Under the pieces are notes generated by a model that saw nothing but the letters and a program-made list of their open reading frames with translations, had not been told where the DNA came from and searched no databases. A stretch of 11,655 nt of DNA, from positions 1 to 11,655 of the forward strand of contig CACXCY010000111.1 of the NCBI GenBank assembly GCA_902766265.1. The letters run 5' to 3'. The stretch's first letter is position 1. Each line of letters starts with the position of its first letter. Below are positions 1 through 7,164 of this stretch, in pieces. This stretch comes from an uncultured Bacteroidota bacterium. Its GTDB lineage: Bacteria; Bacteroidota; Bacteroidia; Bacteroidales; P3. The position numbers and the translations under genes are program-made.

Positions 1-2097
1 GACGACATCACGCGGGCATTCCATCTGGCACGCACAGCCCATGAAGGCACGCGCCGCAAATCGGGCGAGGCCTATATCTTCCACCCTTTGGCGGTGGCGC
101 TGATTGCCGTCAAGGAAGTCGGCCTCGGCCCCATTGCAGTAATTTGCGCTCTCTTGCACGATGTGGTGGAGGATACCGAAGTCACGCTCGACCAAATACG
201 CATCCTTTTTGGCGACCGCGTAGCTCTCATTGTGGACGGTGTCACCAAAATAGACTCGGCGGCGGAACATTTCCAGCAGAACATCCCCGATGAAATATCG
301 GTATACGACCCCAAAGACTCCAGGCAAGCCGAGAACTACCGCAAGATACTGCTGGCCATGTGCAACGACGCTTATGTTATCTTCCTCAAACTCTGCGACC
401 GTCTGCACAACATGCGCACTCTCGAGTCGATGAAGGACACCAAACGGCTGGCCATCTCGTCCGAGACACAGTATCTCTACATTCCCCTGGCCCACCGCCT
501 GGGTTTGTACAACATCAAGACCGAACTTGAGGAGTTGGTGATGCGCTACACCAACCCCACCATGTATAAGGAAATATACGATAAGATTCAGGCCTCCAAC
601 GGCACCGGCGAGAAACTCAAAATCTACTTCACCGCGCCCATACGTCAGGCACTGGACCGCAACGGATACCGCTACGAAATCAAGACTCGCATCAAAAGTG
701 TCTATTCCTGCTGGAAGAAGATGCAGAACAAGGGGGTAGACTTCAATGAAATCTACGACCTCTATGCCATGCGCATCATCCTCGACACCGAGGACAAGGC
801 AGAGTGTTTCAAGGTTTACCGTATCATCACCGAGCTCTTCCGTCCCAACCCGTCACGCACTCGCGACTGGATTACACAACCCAAGACCAACGGCTACGAG
901 AGCCTGCACACCACCGTCATGTCGCCCCTCGGCCGTTGGGTGGAGGTGCAGATACGCACAAGCCAGATGGACGAAGTGGCCGAGAAGGGCATGGCTGCCC
1001 ATTTCCTATATAAAGAGGCACATCCCGAAGAGGTTCCCGACCCGTCGAAGGCCAGTGTGGAGGACTGGCTGCGCCAGATACGCACCTCGCTGGAGAATAC
1101 GGAGAAAAGTGCCCTTGACCTGGTCGAGGAGTTCAAGGAGACCCTCTTCACCAAGGAAATCTATCTCTTTACCCCCAAGGGTGCCACCTACAAGCTGCCG
1201 TCGGGCTCCACAGTGCTCGACTTCGCTTTTGCCATCCACAGCGAGTTGGGGCTCAGCTGTATGGGTGCCAAGGTCAACTCCAAGGTAGTGTCGCCGAGCT
1301 ATGTGCTCCATTCAGGCGAACAGGTGCAGGTGCTGACTTCGCGGAAGATAAAGCCCGACGAGACCTGGCTCTCCATGGTACGCACCCAGCACGCCAAGGA
1401 AAGCATCAAGGAAAACCTGCGGAAACAGAAGAAGGACTATCGTGCACAGGGCGAGCGGATGCTTCAGGAGGCGGGTGAACACCTGGGTCTGAAGAACAAC
1501 GTAGAGACCCTCGTCCGCATCAAACGCTATTTCGGTACCGAGAGCGACATCGACCTGTACTACCGCATCGCCATGGGCGAAATTACCGAGACCTCCATCG
1601 CACAATGCTTTGGCCTCCGCCCCAAGGTGCATGCCAATCTCTTTTCTCAAACCGAGACACCTTTCCTCATCGACAAAGACCACGAGCAGCTGGAATCCTA
1701 CCCTGCCCCCTGCTGCAAGCCCATCCAGGGCGACGAGGTGGTGGGCATATTGGATGGCGGCAAGATCGCCGTGCACCGCTCCAACTGCCCCAACGCCATG
1801 CACGAGATGTCAACCCATGAGAACCGCATCGTCCGGGCCCAATGGCGCAAGGGCGAGAAGGTGGCCTTCCTCACGGGCATCAGTATCATCGCCATCGACC
1901 GCAAGGGTATCCTCCAGGAACTCACCCGCGTCATCACCGAGGACATGGACCTCAACATGCGTGCCATTACGCTGGAGGCCTCCGAGGGCGTGGGACGCGG
2001 CAAGGTGATGCTCTACGTCGACAACCTGTCGGTGCTCAACCGGCTTATTGAGAAGCTCCAAGCCATCGACGGGGTGGAGCGGGTGACTCGCATCTGA
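1..2097 (+). CDS. Bifunctional-type (p)ppGpp synthetase/hydrolase, RelA/SpoT (RSH) family, 5' partial
   Basis: Makes and degrades the alarmone (p)ppGpp in the cytoplasm. The frame is open to the first base, so the start lies outside the window; 698 residues are visible against roughly 730-750 for the family. Domains in order (window residue numbers): HD hydrolase with H28, the HDxxED motif at 53-58 and D133 in CDRLHNM; synthetase at about 225-345 with the YSCWKKM loop, PKTNGYESLHT and the likely catalytic E315 in VEVQIRT; TGS from about 385; a zinc-finger-like region with C571, C572, H592 and C596; and a C-terminal ACT domain from about 621. All HD metal ligands I can check are present, so hydrolysis should be intact. 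The RxKD/ExDD motif that separates hydrolase-proficient enzymes from RelA types reads RTRD at 286-289, close to RxKD, which favours a bifunctional Rel/SpoT. mazG follows after 6 bases. Whether to call it rel, spoT or relA cannot be settled, so no symbol is given. Confidence 0.95.
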   Translation, partial: DDITRAFHLARTAHEGTRRKSGEAYIFHPLAVALIAVKEVGLGPIAVICALLHDVVEDTEVTLDQIRILFGDRVALIVDGVTKIDSAAEHFQQNIPDEISVYDPKDSRQAENYRKILLAMCNDAYVIFLKLCDRLHNMRTLESMKDTKRLAISSETQYLYIPLAHRLGLYNIKTELEELVMRYTNPTMYKEIYDKIQASNGTGEKLKIYFTAPIRQALDRNGYRYEIKTRIKSVYSCWKKMQNKGVDFNEIYDLYAMRIILDTEDKAECFKVYRIITELFRPNPSRTRDWITQPKTNGYESLHTTVMSPLGRWVEVQIRTSQMDEVAEKGMAAHFLYKEAHPEEVPDPSKASVEDWLRQIRTSLENTEKSALDLVEEFKETLFTKEIYLFTPKGATYKLPSGSTVLDFAFAIHSELGLSCMGAKVNSKVVSPSYVLHSGEQVQVLTSRKIKPDETWLSMVRTQHAKESIKENLRKQKKDYRAQGERMLQEAGEHLGLKNNVETLVRIKRYFGTESDIDLYYRIAMGEITETSIAQCFGLRPKVHANLFSQTETPFLIDKDHEQLESYPAPCCKPIQGDEVVGILDGGKIAVHRSNCPNAMHEMSTHENRIVRAQWRKGEKVAFLTGISIIAIDRKGILQELTRVITEDMDLNMRAITLEASEGVGRGKVMLYVDNLSVLNRLIEKLQAIDGVERVTRI

Positions 2098-2103
2098 CAC
2101 GCT

Positions 2104-2892
2104 ATGGACTCTTTCGAACGGCTCAACCAAGTACTTGATATCCTACGCCAAGAATGTCCCTGGGACAGGGCGCAAACCATTGAGAGCTTGCGCTACCTCA
2201 CCATCGAGGAGGTGTCGGAGCTCTCCGAGGCCATCCTCGACAACCAGCCCGACGAGATACGCAAGGAGCTGGGCGACCTGTTCATGCACCTGCTCTTCTA
2301 TTCCAAGATTGCCTCCGACCGCCACCTCTTCACGCTTGACGACGTGCTGCACGGCATCTGCGACAAGCTGATGAGCCGCCACCCCCATATCGCCCTGCCC
2401 GACCGCGAGGGACGGATGCACGGAGGGGACGGCAACGAGACTCCCCAGTGGGAGAAAATCAAGATGGCCGAGGGGCGGCGCTCGGTACTCGAAGGGGTGC
2501 CCCGCTGTCTGCCCACCCTTGTCAAGACGGTCCGGATGCAGGAGAAAACAGCCGGCGTCGGCTTTGAATACGCCTCGGCCGACGACGCTCTGGCCAAGGT
2601 GCGCGAGGAATACGGCGAACTACAGGCGGCACTCGCCGGAAAGGACGAGACCGACCCCCAGCCCTCGCCCGAAGTCGTCGAGGAATTCGGCGACCTGCTT
2701 TTCGCCCTGGTCAAATGGGGCGGGATGCTGGGCATCAACGCCGACGATGCGCTGGCTCGCGCCAATAGGAAGTTCAAACACCGCTTCGCCCATGTGGAGG
2801 AGGCGGCAAGAAACAAGCAGACAAGTATTTCCGACCTCCCTGCGACCGAGCTTCTCGCCCTATGGCAGCAAGCCAAGCGACAGGAGGACTGA
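2104..2892 (+). CDS. mazG: Nucleoside triphosphate pyrophosphohydrolase MazG
   Basis: Hydrolyses (d)NTPs to the monophosphate and pyrophosphate; a housecleaning enzyme which in E. coli also lowers ppGpp. The 262-residue length matches full two-domain MazG. The N-terminal domain opens with the characteristic L-R-x-x-C-P-W-D block (residues 14-21), then the metal-binding EExxE at 35-39 and ExxD at 55-58. The C-terminal copy has EExxE at 168-172 and ExxD at 194-197, followed by ALARANRKFKHRF, typical of the family end. The ATG lies 6 bases after the RSH stop with no clear Shine-Dalgarno, usual for Bacteroidetes, so translation on the RSH transcript is likely. The neighbourhood recalls E. coli, where mazG lies downstream of relA, but no mazEF toxin-antitoxin genes lie between them here. 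Confidence 0.95.
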   Translation: MDSFERLNQVLDILRQECPWDRAQTIESLRYLTIEEVSELSEAILDNQPDEIRKELGDLFMHLLFYSKIASDRHLFTLDDVLHGICDKLMSRHPHIALPDREGRMHGGDGNETPQWEKIKMAEGRRSVLEGVPRCLPTLVKTVRMQEKTAGVGFEYASADDALAKVREEYGELQAALAGKDETDPQPSPEVVEEFGDLLFALVKWGGMLGINADDALARANRKFKHRFAHVEEAARNKQTSISDLPATELLALWQQAKRQED

Positions 2893-2912
2893 CCGCTGGA
2901 GTGCCGCGGAAT

Positions 2913-3080
2913 TTTCCTGAGGATTTCAAAAAATCCCAAGGGTTTTTCAAGGGCGTTTTTGAGACATTTTCCGGAGGCCGGCGAGAGTCTGTAATTTCTC
3001 CTCGAGACTTTGCGATTTCCCGTGGAGACTTTCGAAAGTCTCCACGGGACTTTTCAAAGTCTCCTCGGGATTTTTCAGAG
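2913..3080. repeat. Degenerate 21-bp tandem repeat array, eight units
   Basis: Between the convergent mazG and DUF456 genes, 168 bp divide into eight 21-bp units starting at 2913, 2934, 2955, 2976, 2997, 3018, 3039 and 3060. The last four are most alike (TCTCCACGGGACTTTTCAAAG and close variants); the third and fourth are strongly diverged but keep the phase. Because 21 is a multiple of 3, the array can be read as heptapeptide repeats on either strand (KSPRDFS-like on plus, EKSRGDF-like on minus). No independent start or stop supports a protein, so I treat it as a non-coding repeat. The rest of the intergenic region (2893-2912 and 3081-3117) shows nothing further. Confidence 0.8.
3004..3063. 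terminator. Large inverted repeat, candidate bidirectional terminator between convergent genes
   Basis: Centred between bases 3033 and 3034 is a perfect palindrome spanning 3018-3049 (arm TCCCGTGGAGACTTTC and its exact complement, no spacer). It extends imperfectly to 3004-3063, with 26 of 30 arm positions complementary. In RNA from either strand this would fold into a long hairpin. It lies 111 bases past the mazG stop and about 55 bases past the DUF456 stop, where terminators of converging genes are expected. A run of five T at 3071-3075 follows on the plus strand; no T run follows on the minus strand. Termination is an inference; the inverted repeat itself is directly visible. Confidence 0.5.
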
Positions 3081-3117
3081 AGCGACAACCTCTAACTGGA
3101 ACCCTCCCTTTTCAGGG

Positions 3118-3624
3118 CTAAAAAATCAGGTCCTTGAATACGTAAACGGCTGTAACAACAGTATATGCCAGTTTCATCAGCACTCCCGACAGGAAGCCCA
3201 CGAACGAACCCCAGGCGGCACGCAGGGCTCCTTGGCTGTTGCCTCCGATTTGCTCGCCGACATACGCCCCGATGAACGGCCCCGCCAAAATGCCCACTAT
3301 GCCAAACGGCCCCAGGGTGATGCCCAACAACGGTAGCACTATGACCGAGACCACCAATCCCACCGTGCTGCCCCGTGTGCCCGCCTTGGTGCCTCCGAAA
3401 TGCTTGGTGCCCCAAACGGGCACCACATAGTCGATAACCGTGATGACCACCGCCACGGCAAGCATGACCATCAGAAACTTCGAGGTGTAGGGGTGCACCC
3501 CCGAGAGGTGAACAAACAGCAACGCCAGCCACCCCAGCGGCGGACCGGGCAAGGCCGGGACTATTGACCCTACGATGCCCACCAGGGCACAGAGAACTGC
3601 CAATATGATGAAGACCACACTCAT
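3118..3624 (-). CDS. DUF456 family small membrane protein
   Basis: A 168-residue, strongly hydrophobic protein resembling the DUF456 family, whose function is unknown. It has an N-terminal membrane segment at about 2-24, the P-G-P-P-L-G-W turn at 26-32, further membrane segments at about 48-70, 88-120 and 135-163, and a glycine-rich polar loop at 69-86 (WGTKHFGGTKAGTRGS) typical of the family. Glycine-rich helices (GPFGIVGILAGPFIGAYVGEQIGG) suggest tight helix packing. The ATG is 26 bases past the metG stop on the same strand, so it is probably co-transcribed with metG, though no functional link is known. The gene converges on mazG across the repeat array. Confidence 0.85.
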   Translation of the reverse strand: MSVVFIILAVLCALVGIVGSIVPALPGPPLGWLALLFVHLSGVHPYTSKFLMVMLAVAVVITVIDYVVPVWGTKHFGGTKAGTRGSTVGLVVSVIVLPLLGITLGPFGIVGILAGPFIGAYVGEQIGGNSQGALRAAWGSFVGFLSGVLMKLAYTVVTAVYVFKDLIF

Positions 3625-3650
3625 TGACGGTCAACGATGATGAATGACCA

Positions 3651-5705
3651 CTATCCTACGTTGCAGCCCGGCGTGACCAGCTGCGAGGGCGTAATCAACA
3701 CCAGACGGCCGTCCTTGTCCTCGGCGCTGAGAATCATACCCTGGCTCTCCACACCCTTGAGCTTGCGGGGCTCGAAATTGGCGATGAAACACACCTGCAT
3801 GCCCACCAGCTTCTCCGGCTCGGGGTAGTACTTGGCCACCCCGCTCACGATGGTGCGCGTGCCCATGCCGTCCTCTATCTTGAACTGCAGCAGCTTGTCG
3901 GCCTTGGGCACCTTGCAGCACTCCAGCACGGTACCCACACGGATGTCGACCTTGCCGAAATCGTCGAAAGCCACCTTCTCCTTCACCGACTTGGGCTGCC
4001 AGGCGTTGAGAGCGTTCTGCTCCTTGGTGGCCTGCAGCTTGTCGACCTGCGCCTGGATGGCCTCGTCGCCGATTTGCTCGAAAAGCAGCTCCGGCTTCTC
4101 GATAGCATGACCCTCCATGAGGATGTCGGCACGACCGGCGTCCCTCCAACCCAGCGCCTGCAGATTCATCATGGCGTGCATCTTGTCGGCCGTGAACGGC
4201 AGGAAAGGAGCGCAGAGGACAGCGAGGTTGGCGCAAATCTGCAGCGAAAGGTTCATCACCGTAGCCGTGCGCTCAGGGTCGGTCTTGATGAGTTTCCACG
4301 GTTCTGTCTCCGTGAGGTACTTGTTGCCCAAACGGGCCAGATTCATCATCTCGCCGAGAGCTTCGCGGAAACGGTAAGTCTCTATGCTGCGGCCGATACG
4401 CTCGGGAAAGGACTTGAGCTCGTCCATCGTCTGACGCTCCAAGTCGGTAAGCGGCCCCATGGCAGGGACTTTGCCCTCGTAGAACTTATGGGTGAGCACC
4501 AGCGTGCGGTTTACAAAGTTGCCCAGGATGGCCACCAGTTCGCTGTTGTTCTTCAGCTGAAAATCCTTCCATGTAAAGTCGTTGTCCTTGGTCTCGGGAG
4601 CATTGCTGCACAGCGTGTAGCGCAGCACATCCTGCTTGCCCGGAAAGTCCTGCAGATATTCGTGGAGCCACACCGCCCAGTTGCGGGAAGTGGAAATCTT
4701 GTCGCCTTCAAGGTTCAGGAACTCGTTGGCCGGTACATTGTCGGGCAGGATGTAGCTGCCATCGGCATGGAGCATGGCGGGGAAAATAATGCAGTGGAAC
4801 ACAATGTTGTCCTTGCCAATAAAATGCACGAGCTTGGTATCTTTGTCTTTCCACCATTGCTCCCAATCGGGTGTGTACTGCTTGGTAAAAGATATATACC
4901 CGATAGGCGCATCAAACCAGACATACAGCACCTTGCCATCAGCACCCTCGACGGGCACCTTCACGCCCCAGTCCAAGTCACGAGTCACTGCACGAGGTTG
5001 CAGCCCTGCATCTATCCACGACTTGCACTGGCCGTACACATTGGTCTTCCAATCATCCTTGTGATTCTCCAAAATCCACTCGCGCAGCCAGGGCTCATCC
5101 TTGTCGAGAGGCAGATACCAATGTTTCGTCTCTTTCATTACGGGCGGGTTGCCGCTCAGCACCGACTTGGGATTGATTAGGTCGGTAGCGTTGAGCGAAG
5201 TGCCGCACGCCTCACATTGGTCGCCATAGGCACGCTCGTTGCCACAATGAGGGCAGGTACCAGTAATATAGCGGTCAGCCAGAAACTGGTGGGCCTCCTC
5301 GTCGTAGTACTGTTGGGAGGTCATCTCCACAAACTTACCGGCATCATATAGTTTCTTGAAATACTCTGCCGCCGTTTTGTGGTGCTCCGGTGAGGAGGTG
5401 CGGGAATAAATGTCGAACGAGATTCCCAACTCCCTAAAAGAGTCACGAATAATGCTATGGTAACGGTCCACAATATCCTGAGGAGAGCAGCCCTCACGAC
5501 GGGCTTTGATGGTGATAGGCACACCATGTTCGTCACTGCCGCCAATAAAGAGCACCTTCTGGCCATTGGCACGAAGATAACGGGCATAAATATCGGCAGG
5601 CACATAAACACCAGCCAAATGGCCAATATGGACAGGGCCGTTGGCATAAGGTAGTGCAGAGGTGATTGTGTAACGTTTAAACTGTTTGTCGTGTTCGGTA
5701 TACAT
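3651..5705 (-). CDS. metG: Methionyl-tRNA synthetase with C-terminal tRNA-binding domain
   Basis: Charges tRNA-Met (initiator and elongator) with methionine in the cytoplasm. The 684-residue product opens with the class I catalytic fold: HIGH at residues 26-29 and the KMSKS-loop equivalent KISTS at 336-340. The inserted zinc knuckle has four cysteines, C151, C154, C164 and C167. The helical anticodon-binding domain follows (about 365-540), then a linker and a Trbp111-like tRNA-binding domain at about 579-684 (FGKVDIRVGTVLECCKVPKADKLLQFKI and the GMILSAED end), which promotes dimerisation and tRNA binding in long MetG forms. The ATG at 5705 gives the expected N-terminus (RYTITSALPYANGPVHIGHL). 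No TAnnTTTG box is obvious just upstream; a small hairpin separates it from the lipoprotein gene. Confidence 0.97.
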   Translation of the reverse strand: MYTEHDKQFKRYTITSALPYANGPVHIGHLAGVYVPADIYARYLRANGQKVLFIGGSDEHGVPITIKARREGCSPQDIVDRYHSIIRDSFRELGISFDIYSRTSSPEHHKTAAEYFKKLYDAGKFVEMTSQQYYDEEAHQFLADRYITGTCPHCGNERAYGDQCEACGTSLNATDLINPKSVLSGNPPVMKETKHWYLPLDKDEPWLREWILENHKDDWKTNVYGQCKSWIDAGLQPRAVTRDLDWGVKVPVEGADGKVLYVWFDAPIGYISFTKQYTPDWEQWWKDKDTKLVHFIGKDNIVFHCIIFPAMLHADGSYILPDNVPANEFLNLEGDKISTSRNWAVWLHEYLQDFPGKQDVLRYTLCSNAPETKDNDFTWKDFQLKNNSELVAILGNFVNRTLVLTHKFYEGKVPAMGPLTDLERQTMDELKSFPERIGRSIETYRFREALGEMMNLARLGNKYLTETEPWKLIKTDPERTATVMNLSLQICANLAVLCAPFLPFTADKMHAMMNLQALGWRDAGRADILMEGHAIEKPELLFEQIGDEAIQAQVDKLQATKEQNALNAWQPKSVKEKVAFDDFGKVDIRVGTVLECCKVPKADKLLQFKIEDGMGTRTIVSGVAKYYPEPEKLVGMQVCFIANFEPRKLKGVESQGMILSAEDKDGRLVLITPSQLVTPGCNVG

Positions 5706-5724
5706 CGTTATGGTGTTTTATAAA

Positions 5725-5744
5725 GACAGCATCGCACAGCTGTC
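5725..5744 (-). terminator. Small hairpin between lipoprotein gene and metG, possible weak terminator
   Basis: Arms GACAGC (5725-5730) and GCTGTC (5739-5744) are perfectly complementary around an 8-base loop. On the minus strand the hairpin starts 12 bases past the lipoprotein stop and is followed by TTTATAAAAC, a poor T tract. It could end the lipoprotein transcript or shape the metG leader. The short stem makes chance formation possible. Confidence 0.3.
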
Positions 5745-5756
5745 CCTTATGGTTAT

Positions 5757-6836
5757 TTAGTCGGAATATACGTAAGTTCTGGTAGTGCCGTCGGTCGTCA
5801 CGCTGGCCGGCAAGTCGTAAGCGTTATAAATATAGGTATGCGACTCCTCGCCGCTGAGGTCGGTAGAACGGTTGAACTCACGCGTAGTACCACCCAACAC
5901 GGGGACATTGTCGGGCAAAGTCACCGTGATGGTAGACTCCACCGAGCCGGTAGTAGTTGCCGTCAGTATATTGTTTCTCGACAGGTTTTGGGCACCAATG
6001 CCGTCTCCCCAATAATACCACAGCGGATTGCGTTTGGCATCGTAGGTATAGGTCGTCACACGCTCAATGGTACTCTCCAACGGATGCTCGTTGTTGCCAA
6101 AATAGGAGAGAAACGAGGATATGCTACTGAAGTTAAATGCGTCAGCAACATCGGTCAATGCAGCCGTGGCTGTAAGGTTGCCCGTTAGCGTTTCGCGAAC
6201 GATATTAGCTCCATCCCACTCGTAAGCAATTGAAAAATACTTGTTCTCCACCGTCATCTTGGCATCACGGTCGCTCACTGACAACGCCAGCATCTCGGCA
6301 ATTCCCTCAAAAGCGTTACGCCCAATCAGACGTCCTAAAATGCTCTTGAAGTTAACTCGACCCAACGCCATCTGTATAGCGTAGTCATCACTAATGACAA
6401 GACCGATGGTGGAGATCTTGTCGTCTGCGTCATGACGGATATTCATCGTGACATCCACTTGTGAACCATTGACGACCTCCATCATTGTTACCAAGCTGCC
6501 ACCGTATGTGTATTGTATGGTCTGAACCTCTTCGCCGGAGGTGACGGTCACGTTACCCAGCATGTCTCCTGTATAGTCGAACTCACGGGTCTCGTCGTTC
6601 TGCACATCGCTGACAGATGCCAATTTGGAAGTGCCCCAAGTCCAGTTTTGCAAAGTATCCGTTCCCTGAACAACAGCGATAATACGGTGACTTGGCTTAT
6701 AAATACCCTCGCCCAAAGTGCCTTCTTCACCAACATTGACGTTGCCTCCATTATTATGGACAACGCGGTCTTCTTTGCCACATGAAAAAATGACTGCCGA
6801 TAAAATGACGGCTATGATAATCACTGTCTTTCTCAT
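5757..6836 (-). CDS. Putative surface or periplasmic lipoprotein of Bacteroidetes type, function unknown
   Basis: A 359-residue protein with a signal peptide (MRKT, then a hydrophobic stretch at 5-17) ending in the lipobox IFSC, so C19 should be lipidated. The residues after it (GKEDR) are charged and partly resemble the acidic lipoprotein export signal of Bacteroidetes surface lipoproteins; surface display is possible but not shown. The body is beta-rich with Y-x-Y-D-like strands: QYTYGG near 108, YTYDAKRNPLWYY at 263-275 followed by LSRNNI at 285-290, and a terminal YIYNAYDLP...RTYVYSD at 335-358. This pattern resembles DUF4595-type or YD-repeat-like lipoproteins, but I cannot assign the family firmly. 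A promoter-like box lies about 70 bases upstream, and metG starts 51 bases after the stop. Confidence 0.85.
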   Translation of the reverse strand: MRKTVIIIAVILSAVIFSCGKEDRVVHNNGGNVNVGEEGTLGEGIYKPSHRIIAVVQGTDTLQNWTWGTSKLASVSDVQNDETREFDYTGDMLGNVTVTSGEEVQTIQYTYGGSLVTMMEVVNGSQVDVTMNIRHDADDKISTIGLVISDDYAIQMALGRVNFKSILGRLIGRNAFEGIAEMLALSVSDRDAKMTVENKYFSIAYEWDGANIVRETLTGNLTATAALTDVADAFNFSSISSFLSYFGNNEHPLESTIERVTTYTYDAKRNPLWYYWGDGIGAQNLSRNNILTATTTGSVESTITVTLPDNVPVLGGTTREFNRSTDLSGEESHTYIYNAYDLPASVTTDGTTRTYVYSD

Positions 6837-6906
6837 AGGGATATGGGCGTTTATTCTATTGATTCCTCGCTTGTTTTATATTGGCCTTTATCGTAACTTC
6901 ACCGTG

Positions 6907-6914
6907 CAAAATTA
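6907..6914 (-). promoter_or_regulatory. Candidate Bacteroidetes -7 box (TAATTTTG) for the lipoprotein gene
   Basis: On the minus strand the sequence reads TAATTTTG, matching TAnnTTTG, the -7 element of Bacteroidetes housekeeping promoters. It lies 70 bases upstream of the lipoprotein ATG and just downstream of the small coiled-coil gene. I found no TTTG -33 element at the usual distance, which lowers confidence. The same decamer (TGTAATTTTG) occurs upstream of the hydrolase gene. Confidence 0.4.
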
Positions 6915-6925
6915 CACCAATTATT

Positions 6926-7144
6926 TTAATCTCTGGCCATCTTTAGTTGTTTTTCTATATCGGCTATCTGGCAACGTATCTGAGACATCTGCCCTTCAAG
7001 AAAATCCTCGCTGTACTTGGCGTCGCAGAAACCATTTCCCCGCGCCACATATTCAGGATTCTCAATGTCGCAATCCAATTCTTCATAGTTATCCAGAAGC
7101 TGTTGCAGGCGAACCAGCTCTTGTCGTAGTTGTTCTTGAGTCAT
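6926..7144 (-). CDS. Small coiled-coil protein, hypothetical
   Basis: A 72-residue acidic protein that I do not recognise. Two heptad-rich helices (residues 1-19, MTQEQLRQELVRLQQLLDN, and about 49-70, EGQMSQIRCQIADIEKQLKM) flank a polar central loop containing ENPEYVARGNGFCDAKYSEDF, which suggests an antiparallel helical hairpin. There is no signal peptide or membrane segment, so it should be cytoplasmic. The ATG is 20 bases after the hydrolase stop, so it is probably on the hydrolase transcript. Credible as a gene because of its position, its composition and the lack of a competing frame, but its role is unknown. Confidence 0.7.
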   Translation of the reverse strand: MTQEQLRQELVRLQQLLDNYEELDCDIENPEYVARGNGFCDAKYSEDFLEGQMSQIRCQIADIEKQLKMARD

Positions 7145-7164
7145 GGTATGTGTTGTCTTTTGTT

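Noticed and set aside
2997..3080. CRISPR array
   Set aside because: The repeated units are directly adjacent 21-mers without unique spacers, are degenerate, and no cas genes are present.
2862..3095. Possible small protein with KSPRDFS heptapeptide repeats
   Set aside because: The only ATG lies inside the end of mazG in another frame, and the opposite strand is equally open, so the frame reflects the 21-bp repeat period rather than a gene.
4074..5180. Long 368-codon open frame on the plus strand antisense to metG
   Set aside because: It lies wholly within the unmistakable metG gene, shows no domain I recognise, and its openness follows from the codon use of metG.
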